Below, one piece after another: positions 40,913 through 51,937 of a DNA stretch of 64,000 nt. This DNA is from Prorocentrum cordatum (Eukaryota > Sar > Dinophyceae > Prorocentrales > Prorocentraceae). The notes beneath the pieces are model-generated. The model was not told the DNA's origin and did not search any database. It was given only the letters and a program-made list of their open reading frames with translations. Every line of letters starts with the position of its first letter. Within the stretch, counting starts at the first letter, position 1. The DNA lies in assembly GCA_963575745.1 (NCBI GenBank), contig CAUYUJ010006335.1:473564-537563 (forward strand), read 5' to 3'. Position numbers and translations under genes: made by a program.

Positions 40913-40989
40913 TCTAAACACAATATTCATCAACGATATTTCAATGAAACCTCCCTCAAGGCTCCATCTACACAGGCACCTACAAGGGT

Positions 40990-41480
40990 TTATCTCTACA
41001 GAGGAAAGTGCCCCGTTGGAAGACAACCGTTTGAACATCCTGAACTTTGCCAGAGCACCACTCCTGGGACTTCAACGCCACGAATCACCCTTATTGTTGC
41101 GTCTTGACGATCCTGAATCCTTGCAGAACACCATTCCTGGAGTTCCAACACCACGGATTAATTGTTGCGCCCTGACAGTCCTGCATCCATTGGGACGTTA
41201 GCCATCATAATCCTTTAAACCTTTGCAAACTCTTGAGACGAATGCACGCGGCGCTAGGGCGAGAGCCACATTTTGTACAGGCGCCGCCCCCCAACCGTGA
41301 AATTCGTGCGAACTTTGAAAAATAATGTGCGCGTCGCTCAGGCAAGAACCTCCTTTTGAAAGCGACCCGCCTTCCAGCCTCAGGATCGTAGATGGTGGGG
41401 ACGTCTCAGGCGAGACGCCCAGACCGCCCTGCTGATACGTCTTGGGGTGCGACAAGGACAGACAGACAACTGCCGCGTCC
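40990..41480 (+). repeat. Composite dispersed repeat, copy 2
   Basis: The first part has TTGCCAGAGCACCACTCCTG, GGACTTCAACGCCACGAATC and TTGTTGCGCCCTGACAGTCC. The second part has two ~78-bp units with GACGAATGCACGCGGCGCTA and GAGAGCCACATTTTG. The tail is GACGTCTCAGGCGAGACGCC. Same order as 3620-4320. Confidence 0.75.
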
Positions 41481-41829
41481 AGACGGCGCACTGGCAATGG
41501 CAAGAACAATTTTGGCAGGTCGCGGCGTGCGGGCACGATCAGACCACAGAAACAACTAGGTGATATCTTGAATAGTCGATTGCACTACAGGCGGCTCGGT
41601 GGCAGATCATGCGAAGACTTTGCATCCCATGGGGCACGATACGAAGGCCTGGAGACAATCTGGGAATGGGGGAAGGGGAGGGGAATGGAGGGAGCAGGAA
41701 GGAGGGGGAGGGAGGAGAGGCACTGAGGCAGAACAATCAACGGAGAGTGCGTCAAGATTTGACGGCTGAGCGCCAAGTCGCGTCGTCGCCTGAACGACCT
41801 TGGAGTCGACTCAGGCTTCGTCCAGACAG
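41481..41829. other. No gene recognised
   Basis: Sequence between composite repeat copy 2 and the reverse transcriptase remnant. It contains a purine-rich GGGAGGGG stretch at about 41665-41715. Confidence 0.4.
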
Positions 41830-42900
41830 CTCCGGAGCTTGTGACTACATGCGTGTCGTTCATTGCAAACGCGGCCTGCCTCGGGCTCGTGCGCTACCTC
41901 GCGTTCGGTGCAAGACATAATGATGGCTCCCAATAGAAAGCAGCATACGTCTCGGGAGTCCGTTCGGAGGTTCTTGGGCGAGCCTACCATACAGCAGTAT
42001 CTGGCGTTGCCACAAGGTTGTAGATAGGCTATGTTGTCTCAACGATCGCGTTGCTAACTCTAGACAGATACGCTGGCAACATCTTGAAACACTGTCTCAA
42101 GCATCGCACTTGGAATGCGTCTATCTTCGCCCTATCTGCCTTCAACAGCATGCACGGTTCGAGGCCGTGCAACAGCACTCATACAAACTACACGCTTCAA
42201 AGATTTGCAACCTGTACTCTTCACTTGATTATGTGGGCATTTCCTCAAATGCCCCTTTGGCCTCTCCGAGGCGCTTGGTCAACTCGCTGCGTGGCTGGCC
42301 GTTACACTCGGAAGCCCACCCATGTAGACGGCGCTCTCTTTACACGGGATGTCTGCGCCGTGGGGTTTTACGATGGTAGTGTCTGAACGGATTTGGAGGA
42401 GGAGTGTCGTCCCAGCATTGAGGTCCAGTCCACATGCTCTGCCAACCAGTACGACAGATAGCCAGGACTCTCTACGATCAGCCTTGTGTCGTCTGCTTGC
42501 AGCACGTCTTCCGTAACTAAATATGGTTTGGATGATTTTCCAGCGATTTTGATTAGTATTGACATCGCACTGATAGCACGTATGGTGACAGCGGGCACCC
42601 TTGTGCTATCCCTGCCGCTTGGGTTCAGCTCGATATCGTGGAGGTCCTGTTCTTCACCACGAACGTTTGCACCCTGTAAATTGCTTCGACCACATGGAGC
42701 ATTTGCGGCGGCACAAGGAACAGCCGAAGTGCGTGAGGGAGCCCTTCTGCCCGGGTGCGGTCAAATGCTTTACCCCAATCCAGGAACATGTGCAGCAGAG
42801 AGCCGTCCTTGTCCTCCAAGGCAGCTTCGATCAAGCTCCGTACCAGAAAGAGGGCGTCGTTCGCGCTACGTTTTGGTCCGAATCCGTACCGTCAATCCCG
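41830..42900 (-). pseudogene. LINE-3: decayed reverse transcriptase remnant
   Basis: Read on the - strand: YGFGPKRSANDALFLVRSLI (from 42888), then LLHMFLDWGKAFDRT (motif A, FxDxxKAFD). A shifted frame at 42580-42606 gives AQGCPLSPY (motif B), and another at about 42481-42503 gives LQADDTRL (motif C). Further down, DAFQVRCLRQCFKMLPAYLS and RVSNAIVE (about 42045-42130) and ARGRPRLQ (about 41860-41885) match the C-terminal region common in LINEs of this type, where FQ-RCLR and RGRPRL-W motifs are typical. Motif spellings differ from LINE-1 and LINE-2, so this is a separate lineage. At least three frame breaks. No endonuclease found upstream. Confidence 0.65.
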
Positions 42901-43974
42901 TAGTGCCTCTACACCTCCATTCTTAAGTCTTCGCGCAGGGATTGAAGGAGGAAAAGGAGGAGGAGGAGGAGGAAGAGGAGGAGGAGGAGGAGGAGGAGGA
43001 GGAGGAGGCCAGGAGGAGGGCGATACTGACACTGAGACTGAACTATCGACAGTGCAAAGCAGCATGCTTACGTAGACTGAACCTCAAGCGGGGGCATCTC
43101 CTGCAGCACGTGCCCGTCGGGCTGCATTCTGACCTCCGCCAGCTCCAGTGCTGTCGCTCTTTCGGCCCATCTGTTTGCCTCCGCGCAGGGAGGTATGGCT
43201 GAAGGTGGCGATTCCTTCCTGCTCCTTCCCATCATGATGAAACCCTATCCCCCGTCGGCCTACGCGGGAGTCAAGGGAGAGGCCGCGAGGGAGTGGGGCG
43301 AAATAAGAGAAGGTGGAGGGGCTGGGGTGCCTGCTGTTCCCACCTATCCAGGTTACAAAACGCTGGAGCCTCATCCTGCGTTCATGTGATTCCATGCCTC
43401 TCTTCGACTCCGCTTGGTGCTCCGCTTCGTCCTCCTGCGTGACCACTTCCGCAGCATATTATGCTGTGCCTGCTGCGTTTTCAGCTGCACCTGCTGCTTC
43501 GCGAGGCTATCCTCTTTGTTCCAGAGCTGGTGGCCCATGGGTTCCAGCTTGGCTGCACTCTTGGGTGTTCTTGCTCCTCATCTGTGTGAGCGCTCCCAGC
43601 CTTCTGGCTAGTCGGGCAGCTTCAGCACCTCTCTCCTGTCAAAGGAGGCCTTCGCCTGCGTCACGGTGTGCTCATCGGTACTGGCTGCCGATCCCACCGC
43701 CGTCAGGGCCTGCACCCACAGTGGCGATTGGCCTCGTGAGCTGCAGACCTGGCCGGGTGCCGGGAGCCGGGAGCCGGTCGACGCCGCTGCAGCCGCCGCA
43801 GCCGCTGCAGCCACTCACGATCGCGCCTGCACCCGCCTGAGCAGTCGCGTGGAGATCGTCCAACCGCGCCATAGCGGCGCCTCGAGTACCCTCCATCTTC
43901 GTTGGGGGTTCCACGGCCCTGCGCCTTGACAAACGCGCTGCTCAGTCGAATGGCCAGAATCGGAATGGCTACGA
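42901..43974. other. No gene recognised; GAG tract
   Basis: Contains a GAG triplet tract at about 42955-43013. It may include more of LINE-3's 5' region on the - strand, but I could not recognise any motif. Confidence 0.4.
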
Positions 43975-44032
43975 CGGAGGAGGAGGAGGAGGAGGAGGAG
44001 GAGGAGGAGGAGGAGGAGGAGGAGGAAATACA
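43975..44032. repeat. GAG triplet tract
   Basis: About 18 GGA/GAG triplets. Confidence 0.9.
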
Positions 44033-45183
44033 GAAATAATAGCTCCGAAGAAGTCCAGTGACATCACCACAGCACGAGAAAAACAAAATTGGAGGATCAG
44101 CAATGGCGGGGGCCTGCCCGGTGTCCGCCTTGGATTTGATCCTCGGAAATCGGGCCGCCGTGCGGTTCCCGTTGTTGGGCACCTCCCGGGGGAGGGGGGG
44201 GGGGGGGCTCTTGAGGCAGCACGGGCACGGTCGCGACGGCTCGGTGCCTGAGGCGGGGAACGGCCGTGACGGAGACCTGGGAGAGCGGGAGTGCTCGGTC
44301 GAGCACCGATCTAAGACGATCGGATTGGTGCCAAGCCCCTTCCTGAACGCTTGCAGGATTTCCACCCCCTTCTTGGTTGGGGGGCTGCGTGCTCTGCCCA
44401 GGCGGGCTCCTCGGCCCTTGGACCCCCCCCCCGCACACTACATACAAAAGCTGCTGGACATTGCTCCTCGTAGGGGTCCCAGGGATCGGACAACCGCCAT
44501 CCGCAAAAGACCCCTGGACCGCGACAACTTGGTGGCCCTTGGAATCTCCGAGGAGCCTGGAAGGGAACGAAGGCGTGCCCTTACAGCCGTCCATCGGCGG
44601 CGATTCCCCAGGCGGCGCAATTTCCAAATACTGCTTGTCACTGGAGCTTCACGGTGGTCGTACCCCAGTCGTGCAAGCTAGAGCAAAGCCGAACCTGGGG
44701 ACGCTTGCTACGCGGATGCCTGGATTATCTCTTATCTTTGTGCAAACACGGGAGAACAGCAGCCGCCAATTTGATATGGTGGAGGCCCATGCCAAAACAC
44801 ACCCTGCCTCTAGGGTGCCCTGGGTTTCTTTGGTTTCGACGATTTTGCGATGGAAGGCGTGACGTTCCCACCCCAAACATCGATGGGCGTCCTGGGATCT
44901 CAGGGTGTTTTTTGTGGAAGGTTTCTTGTGGTCGAGCCCCTACTGTACATGTGTTGGTGGCTCACGATTGGAATGTCTCCGCTGCCTCGAGAAGTTCATT
45001 GTTCGGCCTGGGATGCATATCAAGTGCGACCTTTGCATACCGAGTGCGATCATAACGAAACTTAGCACCCGTCAAGATTGCGATCGTTACGTCATTCCAA
45101 TGAGCTGTCACGTGACGATGGAGCGTGATACATGAGATGCCAGGACACAATCTTGCAAGCAAGCGAATTGCGGCACACTTGTT
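44033..45183. other. No gene recognised
   Basis: Mixed sequence with moderate-length open frames on both strands and no recognisable domain. A G10 run lies near 44198-44207. Confidence 0.35.
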
Positions 45184-45408
45184 GGTGATCGTTTTCTTAT
45201 TCATTGCTTTGCCGATGGGCACAGGCCCTCGCACCCCCCTCCCCCCTATGGAGTAGATTTTGGCTGTTTGTGGCGCCTGTTTCGAGCAGGTGTAGTCTCC
45301 CCCATCAGACGCACGGTTCCATGCAGTCGCACTAAGCAGAGGTTCGGAGCCAGGCCCTTCTTCCCCCCCTTCCACCCAATGTCGAAACGCCGAAATCGAA
45401 AACGTTGA
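45184..45408. mobile_element. MITE-like element, copy 1 (225 bp)
   Basis: Begins GGTGATCGTTTTCTTATTC. The reverse complement of its end reads GTCAACGTTTTCGATTTC. The body (TTTGCCGATGGGCACAGGCC, CTATGGAGTAGATTTTGGCT, CACTAAGCAGAGGTTCGGAG, CACCCAATGTCGAAACGCC) matches 56089-56336 in the same orientation. No ORF of its own. It sits 3' of LINE-2. Confidence 0.75.
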
Positions 45409-45544
45409 CTTGGTGGAGCTGGTCTGCTCCTCCATTTTTTGCTCACCGTGAGTACCGTTAGTTGCTACTCCCAAGCAGTCCAGGCCTACATGAGTGAGCC
45501 TCCCTACCTGAGACCTGGCCTGCCAACCCATACTCCGAGTTTCT

Positions 45545-45710
45545 TATTGAGCGTCGGGGGGGGCGTCACCCCCGCCGACAGCCCCACATCGACCCCCGTC
45601 GCGGGCAGGCGCCGCGCGCCGAAGGCGCCTCGACCCCCGCCGCGCCGCGACGACGAGGCGAGGTGGACCGCCGTCGGGGGGGGGGTACCCCCCCGCGCTT
45701 GTTAAGAAAC
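45545..45710. repeat. GC-rich hairpins with G- and C-runs
   Basis: GTCGGGGGGGGCGTCACCCC followed by CGCCGAC, and later GTCGGGGGGGGGGTACCCCC followed by CCC, each fold back on themselves. Between them, GCGCCGCGCGCCGAAGGCGC is also self-complementary. Confidence 0.6.
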
Positions 45711-46061
45711 CCAGGGTGTGCAGGGTGCTCCCCGCGCGCAGGGGCCCAGGGGAGTGATCCAGCCACGGGCCCGCGGAGCACTGCTGGGACCTCGCGGCTC
45801 TGGTCTGAGGGCAGTCGTCGCCCACGTTGCGCTCCGAGGGCATCTCGGGGCCTGCCTCATGCAGGATCCGTCCGCAGCTACCTCCATTCAGCCATGCTCC
45901 CCCAGAAGTTCCCCGACCTGCTCTGGACACTGAGGGGTCTCTTCGCCACTACCCCCCCCACACGCAACACTCGCCCGACGCACACGGTGGGGGAACCTCG
46001 CCAGGGTCAAGGACGACGGGAACTCTTTTTCACATTAGGCCTTCGCTATCCCGGCCTGCAA

Positions 46062-46160
46062 TCATTGGACATATCTTGCAATTTTGGCTTCTGCGCGGGC
46101 CTCGACTACCTCAGGGAGCTTACACGTGTACAATCGATGGTGGACCGTGTGTACTTGGCC
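46062..46160 (-). pseudogene. LINE-2 Cys/His region
   Basis: TVHHRLYTCKLPEVVEARAE on the - strand corresponds to DTPHHRLWTCEAVRDVREEL in LINE-1 (near 25290). It lies between reverse transcriptase and RNase H in these elements. The first Cys pair is degenerate. Confidence 0.6.
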
Positions 46161-46539
46161 ACACCTACTTCTGCCCATGGTAGCCAGCGAATCGACCTCT
46201 TTCCTCGGTCCACACGGCATCACAAGCACAGCAGCACTCACGCAATTTCTGATACCCTGACCACTTTTCGCTGGTTTGTAAACAAAACATAGTCCGAATT
46301 CAATCACACCACACCTACATGAGGTAAAATAGCAGCGCAGCTGGCCACTGTTGATCTGCAGATCATTGTGACCTGTTCAAATAATGAGGCCAGGGCATTC
46401 CAACCTGCCTGGCGAGCTGTAAGACACGTTCTGGAGAGGGGCCCTTTGCTATAGTGCCAACTGAAGGGGGTGCTTACCTGAGCCTCGCGCCACATTCGAC
46501 AAATCATGCTGGTTGAATTTCACGCTCGATCAGCATCAG

Positions 46540-46855
46540 CCTAGGTCTGCCACACCATGCGACACCGCTGCAGCGCGGGAGCTAACGCCGATCTCGCGCT
46601 CTCGTCCCTGGAAAGCACGGTCTTGGCACTGAGGCTTGTGTCTCCATGTTGCGGTGAGTTGCCTCTGCCCTGGAGCCGTCGAAACTGAAAACTCTCGTCG
46701 TCGTTTAGCCCCAGGACCTCGGTGCCGAAAGCCGTACCCGTGGAAGTACAATGGGAGGGTCTGTTTTGTGCATCCAGCCACTGTGCGTGCCAACCTCTTG
46801 TGATCCCAGCGTCTGGCTCGCATTTTTCGGAACCTGCTCCTCTGCTTGGCCTCAA
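46540..46855 (-). pseudogene. LINE-2 region downstream of reverse transcriptase
   Basis: TAFGTEVLGLNDDESFQFRR, then SLSAKTVLSRDESARSALAP and LQRCRMVW. LINE-1 has YGAEVHGLSNTELGRIRQQA, RSLSAALVFEDEPCWYGMVA and VRWSKEVW at 24610-24800. The alignment is collinear across about 60 residues, which is my main evidence that LINE-1 and LINE-2 are related. Confidence 0.7.
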
Positions 46856-46986
46856 CGCCAGGCTGGGTGTGCGCTGCTGCGCAAGACTGGTCTACTCTAA
46901 GATACGTCACGTTGGTGACAGCAGCCTCTGCACGGAAATTGAGATCACGACATACATCGTGAGTTAGACCCTCATTCGAGGCCCGA

Positions 46987-47100
46987 AAACCATCACGTCA
47001 CTAATTTTGGGCCACAGGGCCCACTGAGGCCCCATGGGGCCCCATATTAGTGAAGTGATTTTTTTTTCTCACGTACGGACCCCGCGATTCATCACTTCAC
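46987..47100. repeat. Small inverted repeat with ATCACTTCACTAAT arms
   Basis: The left arm is CATCACGTCACTAATTTTGG, then GCCACAGGGCC. The right arm, reverse complemented, is AATCACTTCACTAATATGGG, then GCCCCATGGGGCC. A third direct copy, ATCACTTCACTAAA, follows at 47089. It lies within the decayed reverse transcriptase portion of LINE-2 and may be a nested small element. Confidence 0.6.
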
Positions 47101-48800
47101 TAAACCGAGCCCAGGACGAACGTCTGGGACCGACTTGCTGTTGTGATGCAGCATCGCTCTCGCACCTCAGTGCTAGAAGCAATGGCAATCTTATCATCGT
47201 TGATGCTAGCCTTAAGCTGCTTGACGCACCCCTGAAACCCTCGACCTGCAGCAGTGGCCGTGCCTTTGGCACTGTGTTTTTATGTTTACTGGGCACACCT
47301 GTGCTGGTACCGTCTACATAGCTGGGGGCATATATCAGAGGCTGGGAACTGTACCGAACCCCTGGACAGCATGCATCTTGATCGAACTGTCATTTTAAAC
47401 AACATCCCCAGCTGGGATACCTCCGTTTTCAAACCAGACATTCTGTGCATGATGTAGACGGGGGGGGCCTGGGCCCCTTCCAAGTATTCTAAGCCATTTT
47501 CAAGCGACTCGTCTGCACTCCTGAATGGAAACATTTGCCCCTGAGCGCTTCCAAGGGGGTCGTTGCGCAGTACTTGAAGACAATCGGCCACGAGAAGCAC
47601 GCTGTGCCGCTCCGATCCCGTGTCGCTCGTGCTGCGGGCTTCCTGCAGCTAGGACCAGTCCTCTGCTGACCTTTCCCTCGACGCACCCCACTAACGACGA
47701 GCGACCAGACGACTAGCCTCGGCCAGCAAGGGCCTACGCAGGCGTTGGCACACTCAGTACATGCCTGCATACATTCTCAGCCGATTCTCCCCTTTGGGTT
47801 TGGGGAGCACGGGTTGGGCCACCCGCAGCAGCTGGCGCAGAAGCCGCTGGCCTCAGGGGCCCGTCGGAGTACACTTGCCACCAGCAAGGCCTCCGTCATC
47901 GGTAGCTGAAGCGACAATTGGGGAGACCATGGTCTAAGCTGCTCGAGGTGTTGCCCGAGAAGCTGCGTCCTACCTTTCGTATCGCCGCAGCGGGAGCTCG
48001 TTCGCAGGATGAACGATCAGGAGCCCACGTCCTCAGAGCCTCAGAAGGCGCACACCAGAGTTTTTCATACAGCGTTGCATATTTCTTTACACTATTGAGC
48101 GTGCCTGCTGTCAGACCACTGGGGCCTTGGACAAGGGTGGCGGCTCACACTTGATGGGCAGCAGTTATCTAGTGGAAACCTCGCGCTCCTGCTGCCTTGG
48201 TTGCGACGCACCAATGCGTCCACGAGTCGCATTGCTCTTGACTTCCCCTTTGACGGCCACCTCGACGTATGACTCGACATCACTCAAGCAATTCGGAAGA
48301 GACTCCGGGTCGATCTTTTCAGACCCGACCAGCTCACACGCCACAGTGACAGAGCGCACTAGCCCTGAGCTGAGGCTGAGGCCTGGGACATAATTATTAA
48401 ACAACTTGAGGCCTTATGTGCAAGCATCATCTGGTTCTCAGCCGAGTCGGCAACGCGAGATAACACGATACCCTGACCAACAGCATTCCAGAGCCATTCC
48501 AGCCATCGGCGACAGCCTGCACATCGCTAGGCATCTTGGTTGTGCAGCATACTTCTACCCACCGTGCTTTTAAACCTAGCCCAGCGGATCCTGGATACTT
48601 AAGTGATTGGCCTGCGCGTTTCCCAGTCGAATGCGCCGTGGTGGTGGTGGTGGTGGCGAAACGGCCCCAAGCATTCGAGAGCATCGCCCAGGCAACATTG
48701 GGCGGGACCGAAGGATCGCATGCAGCTTCGCACGCACTCTCGGCAACTCGCTTCTCGATTGACCAACTAGGAGGCACAGGGACTATGCAAGCAGGAAATC
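47101..48800 (-). pseudogene. Probable decayed reverse transcriptase portion of LINE-2
   Basis: Position between the endonuclease-like and post-transcriptase regions predicts a reverse transcriptase here. A - strand piece (48404-48165) reads VPGLSLSSGLVRSVTVACEL and, later, LSDVESYVEVAVKGE, which could be a degenerate motif B (PGCS-A) and motif C (YVDD changed to YVEV). No motif A was found. Treat as inference. Confidence 0.35.
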
Positions 48801-49189
48801 CTTGGCTTGGTTACTGAATCAAATAAACGCATGATCCGAAAACCGTTATCTGAGATAGCTAGAGTGATCGGCCTATGTGGATCAATCGTCCAGTGCATAT
48901 CGACTGCTAGCTTCTTGAACCCTTTCACGTAGGCTCATCTAAACAAAGTAATCAATTATTCTGGAGCCAGTTTCCCCACTACACGTAGGCACCGCAGGCG
49001 CCAGGCTACACAGCCGGAGTGTGGAACTCAGATGCCTCCAGTGTTTCGGGTCTCAGGTTCCAGTCGTCAGCACGAAAAGCAGGGCCCGAGGCAGCTTAGA
49101 GTGAACACTCAACCTCGACTACTTTCACTCCGCTCTACCTGCGGGTGGATGTATACGTTGTATATCGTAATCGCAGGCCAGCCTTTCAG

Positions 49190-49490
49190 GTCAATCTCAA
49201 CCCTCTGAAGCCGGTGGGGAACGAGTTTTCACGACCAGCAGCCAGTTGTCGATTTTTGATTCTTGTTTTGACGAACGCCGCCATTCCAGCAGACGCATTG
49301 TTATCAGACGTCGGTGTTGCATCAAGCGCTCTCATAGACCATCCCCGTGCAGCACACCGCGAGTCCAATGCTTCCAGGTCTGCTGCCAGCCAATCTTTTG
49401 CATCAACACAACTGTCTCTATACTTTTTCCAGTCGCTTCTTCGCTCTACGCTTGCCGTCGTTTGCATTGTACGTCTCGGAAGCACGAATA
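49190..49490 (-). pseudogene. LINE-2 endonuclease-like fragment
   Basis: On the - strand: DAKDWLAADLEALDSRCAAR, then GWSMRALDATPTSDNNASAG and MAAFVKTRIKNR. LINE-1 has AEAQSWLLKNGWKGLFEPAK and TSGGVAVLARSFLGLHEP at the corresponding place in its endonuclease. The catalytic Asn/Glu and GDFN motifs were not found intact. Confidence 0.45.
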
Positions 49491-50412
49491 GTCTCATCGA
49501 ACATTGCTTCCACATCTGGCACGGTGCCTTGTGGAAAATCAAGTTTGGGAGCTCTCGACGCACCAAGCTGCGCCTCCGAACTCGTCAACGTAACCGATGG
49601 ACTGGAAGTGCTCGGCCCTCCATCCAGCGATTCCGATGATGAGGTTCCCGCCCCTCGCCCACCCCGAGCTTGGCCCTGCCTGCTCGGAGGCTGCGTTGAG
49701 GGTACCGTCCTATCCACTTGGCATCGCTCGGACGTGTGGATTTGTTCCTCGGCGAGGGCCCTCGAGGAGCATCGAGGATCATCATGCGAAGCACGCGCGA
49801 CACCGAAACATCACGGATATTGGACGTCAGAGCGATGGCAGGATCCACAGTCTCAGTTTTCTGAGGGTCAGGCCAGCGCTTCGAACACTGCAAGGTACCT
49901 GAAAGAGAGATCGGAGCCGACCTGGCTGTCCAGGATGTACCCCGCCCACCGCAGCCATGGAAAGGTCTTTCTTGAGGCTACGTTGGGGGTGAGGTCCTCT
50001 CCAAAGTCTCTGCTTTCTCAGGCTCAGGCCACAACCTCGAGCACTGCGATGTACCCGATGGAGCGGAAGCCGCCGTCATCGAAGCCAGACTGCGCAACCA
50101 TTGACCTAGACTTCTGAGGTGCCAGGAACGCTTCACTCTCGTCGCCTGGAATTCTGTGAGCTTCTCCTTGAAAGCTGCGTGTTCGCCAGCACGGCTGATC
50201 TGCTCATCTTGAAGCTTGACTCTTCCAGGGCCACTGTTCTCGACTGGTTTTTGGTCTCCAGCAGTTTCATCAGCATCATTAGAAGGACCAGCGCTTTCAC
50301 AACCATCACCCCCATCTTGGTACGTAGGCAGCTCGCTGTCCTTGTTGGGTAGTAAAGCCTGGAGAACAGTCCACTCATGGCTCTTGATTGAGCTCGGCAA
50401 CTCCTTCGGCAC
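49418..50412 (-). pseudogene. LINE-2 ORF1, C-terminal part
   Basis: Three overlapping - strand frames read like one protein: an acidic Ser/Asp/Glu segment (SNDADETAGDQKPVEN), a charged helical stretch (KLQDEQISRAGEHAAFKEKL) and a Ser/Thr-rich end (SVTLTSSEAQLGASRAPKLD). Composition and position match the coiled-coil and tail of LINE-1 ORF1. Two frame changes separate the pieces. Confidence 0.45.
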
Positions 50413-50689
50413 CTTTTATTCATTACATGCGATCAGCTTGGACATGCCAGGGGTGGCTCTTTTCTCCCGCTGCTCTGGCGTGAGTTGTTATGCCGTCTCC
50501 GCAAACCCGATCTTCAGCTGCAGCACCACAGCCTTTTCCCACGCATCCTGTGGTGCTGGGTCTTCGTTTTGAAGAGACCGCGCCCCGGCGTTCCCCACTC
50601 CCGACTCCTCACTTCTCCTTCCTCCTCCTTTATCCTCCCATCATTGTCTCGGCTTTCGGCATGCTAATCATTTCGGCACACCCCTCACT

Positions 50690-51640
50690 CGGTTCGTGGC
50701 AGGGAGCCCTACCAAGGGCCCCAGTGGCTGCGCTTGCATGGCCTCACCGCACCCATATCGTCACACCCCTCACACGTTTCGTGGCTCCATAGGGAGCTCC
50801 ACCGAGGGCCCCAGTGGCTGCGCTCGCATGGCATCACCGCGCCCATCTCGGCACACCCCTCATTAGTTTCGTGGCTGCATAGGAAGCTTTACCGATGTCT
50901 CCAGTGGCTACGCCCGGGTGGCACCACCGCACACATGTCGGTAAACCCTTCGCACGTTTCGTGGCCCCATAGGGAGCTTCTCTGAGGGCCTCAGTGGTTG
51001 CGCTCGCATGGCGCCACCGCACCAACCTATGTCGGCCCACCTCTCACAGTTTTCTGGGCCCCACAGGGAGCTCCACCGAGGACCCCAGTGGCTGCGCTTG
51101 TATGGCCTCACCGCACCCATATCGCCACACCCCTCACACGTTTCGTGGCTCCATAGGAAGCTCCACCGAGGGCCCCAGTGGCTGCGCTCGCATGGCACCA
51201 CCGCTACCATGCAGGCATACCCCTCACACGTTTCGTGGCCCCATAGGGAGCTCCACCGCGGGCCCCAGTGGCTGCGCTCGCATGGCACCTCCGCGCCCAT
51301 GCCAGCACACCTCTCACTCGTTTCGTTGCTCCAGAGGGAAATACGCCGAGGGCCCCAGAGGCTGCGCTCGCACGGCACCACCGTGCCCAATTTGGCAAAC
51401 ATCTCGCATGTTTCGTAGCCGCATAGGGAGCTCCACCGAGGGCTCCAGTGGCTGTGCTCGGATGGCATCGCCGCGTCCATGTTGGCGCATCCCTCACATG
51501 TTTCTTGGCCCCAAACTGGGCTTCACCGAGGGCCCTAGTGGCTGCGCTCGCATGGCACCACCGCGCCTATGTCGCCACACCCTACAACACTCACACGTTT
51601 CGTGGCCCCACGGGAGCTCCACCGAACGCGGTGTCCACAA
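50690..51640. repeat. 90-bp minisatellite, about 10 copies
   Basis: GTTTCGTGGCCCCATAGGGA anchors start near 50692, 50776, 50866, 50956, 51049, 51140, 51230, 51320, 51410, 51500 and 51597: mostly exactly 90 bp, with 84, 93 and 97 at the edges. Each unit continues GCTCCACCGAGGGCCCCAGT, GGCTGCGCTCGCATGGCACC and CACACCCCTCAC. At 30 codons per unit, long repeat peptides stay open in two + frames and on the - strand. Confidence 0.95.
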
Positions 51641-51937
51641 CGCGGTGTTCACAGTTGCGTATGGTTGGGCCCGTCGCCTGGATCAGTTTCGCAGTCGTAT
51701 CATCCTTTCTTGGCGGTGGGTTCCAGAAGGGCGAACAACTGCTTTTTTGTCCGCAATTTCGTCTTACATCTGCTGTGAAGAGGTCAGCGCCCGATTCCTG
51801 AGCGGCCCTCCTGTGCGCCGTAGTAGGACATCGTAGCTGCTTGTGCTGGCCACCGAGCTCCTTGATGCGATCTTCGATGAGCTTCCGACGGGTGTCCTCG
51901 CTGCAGCGGGGTCGCCTGACAACATCCCCTTGCTCAT

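Noticed and set aside
50690-51640. 90-bp array as a CRISPR-like locus
   Set aside because: The full unit is conserved end to end with no variable spacers and no cas-like genes.
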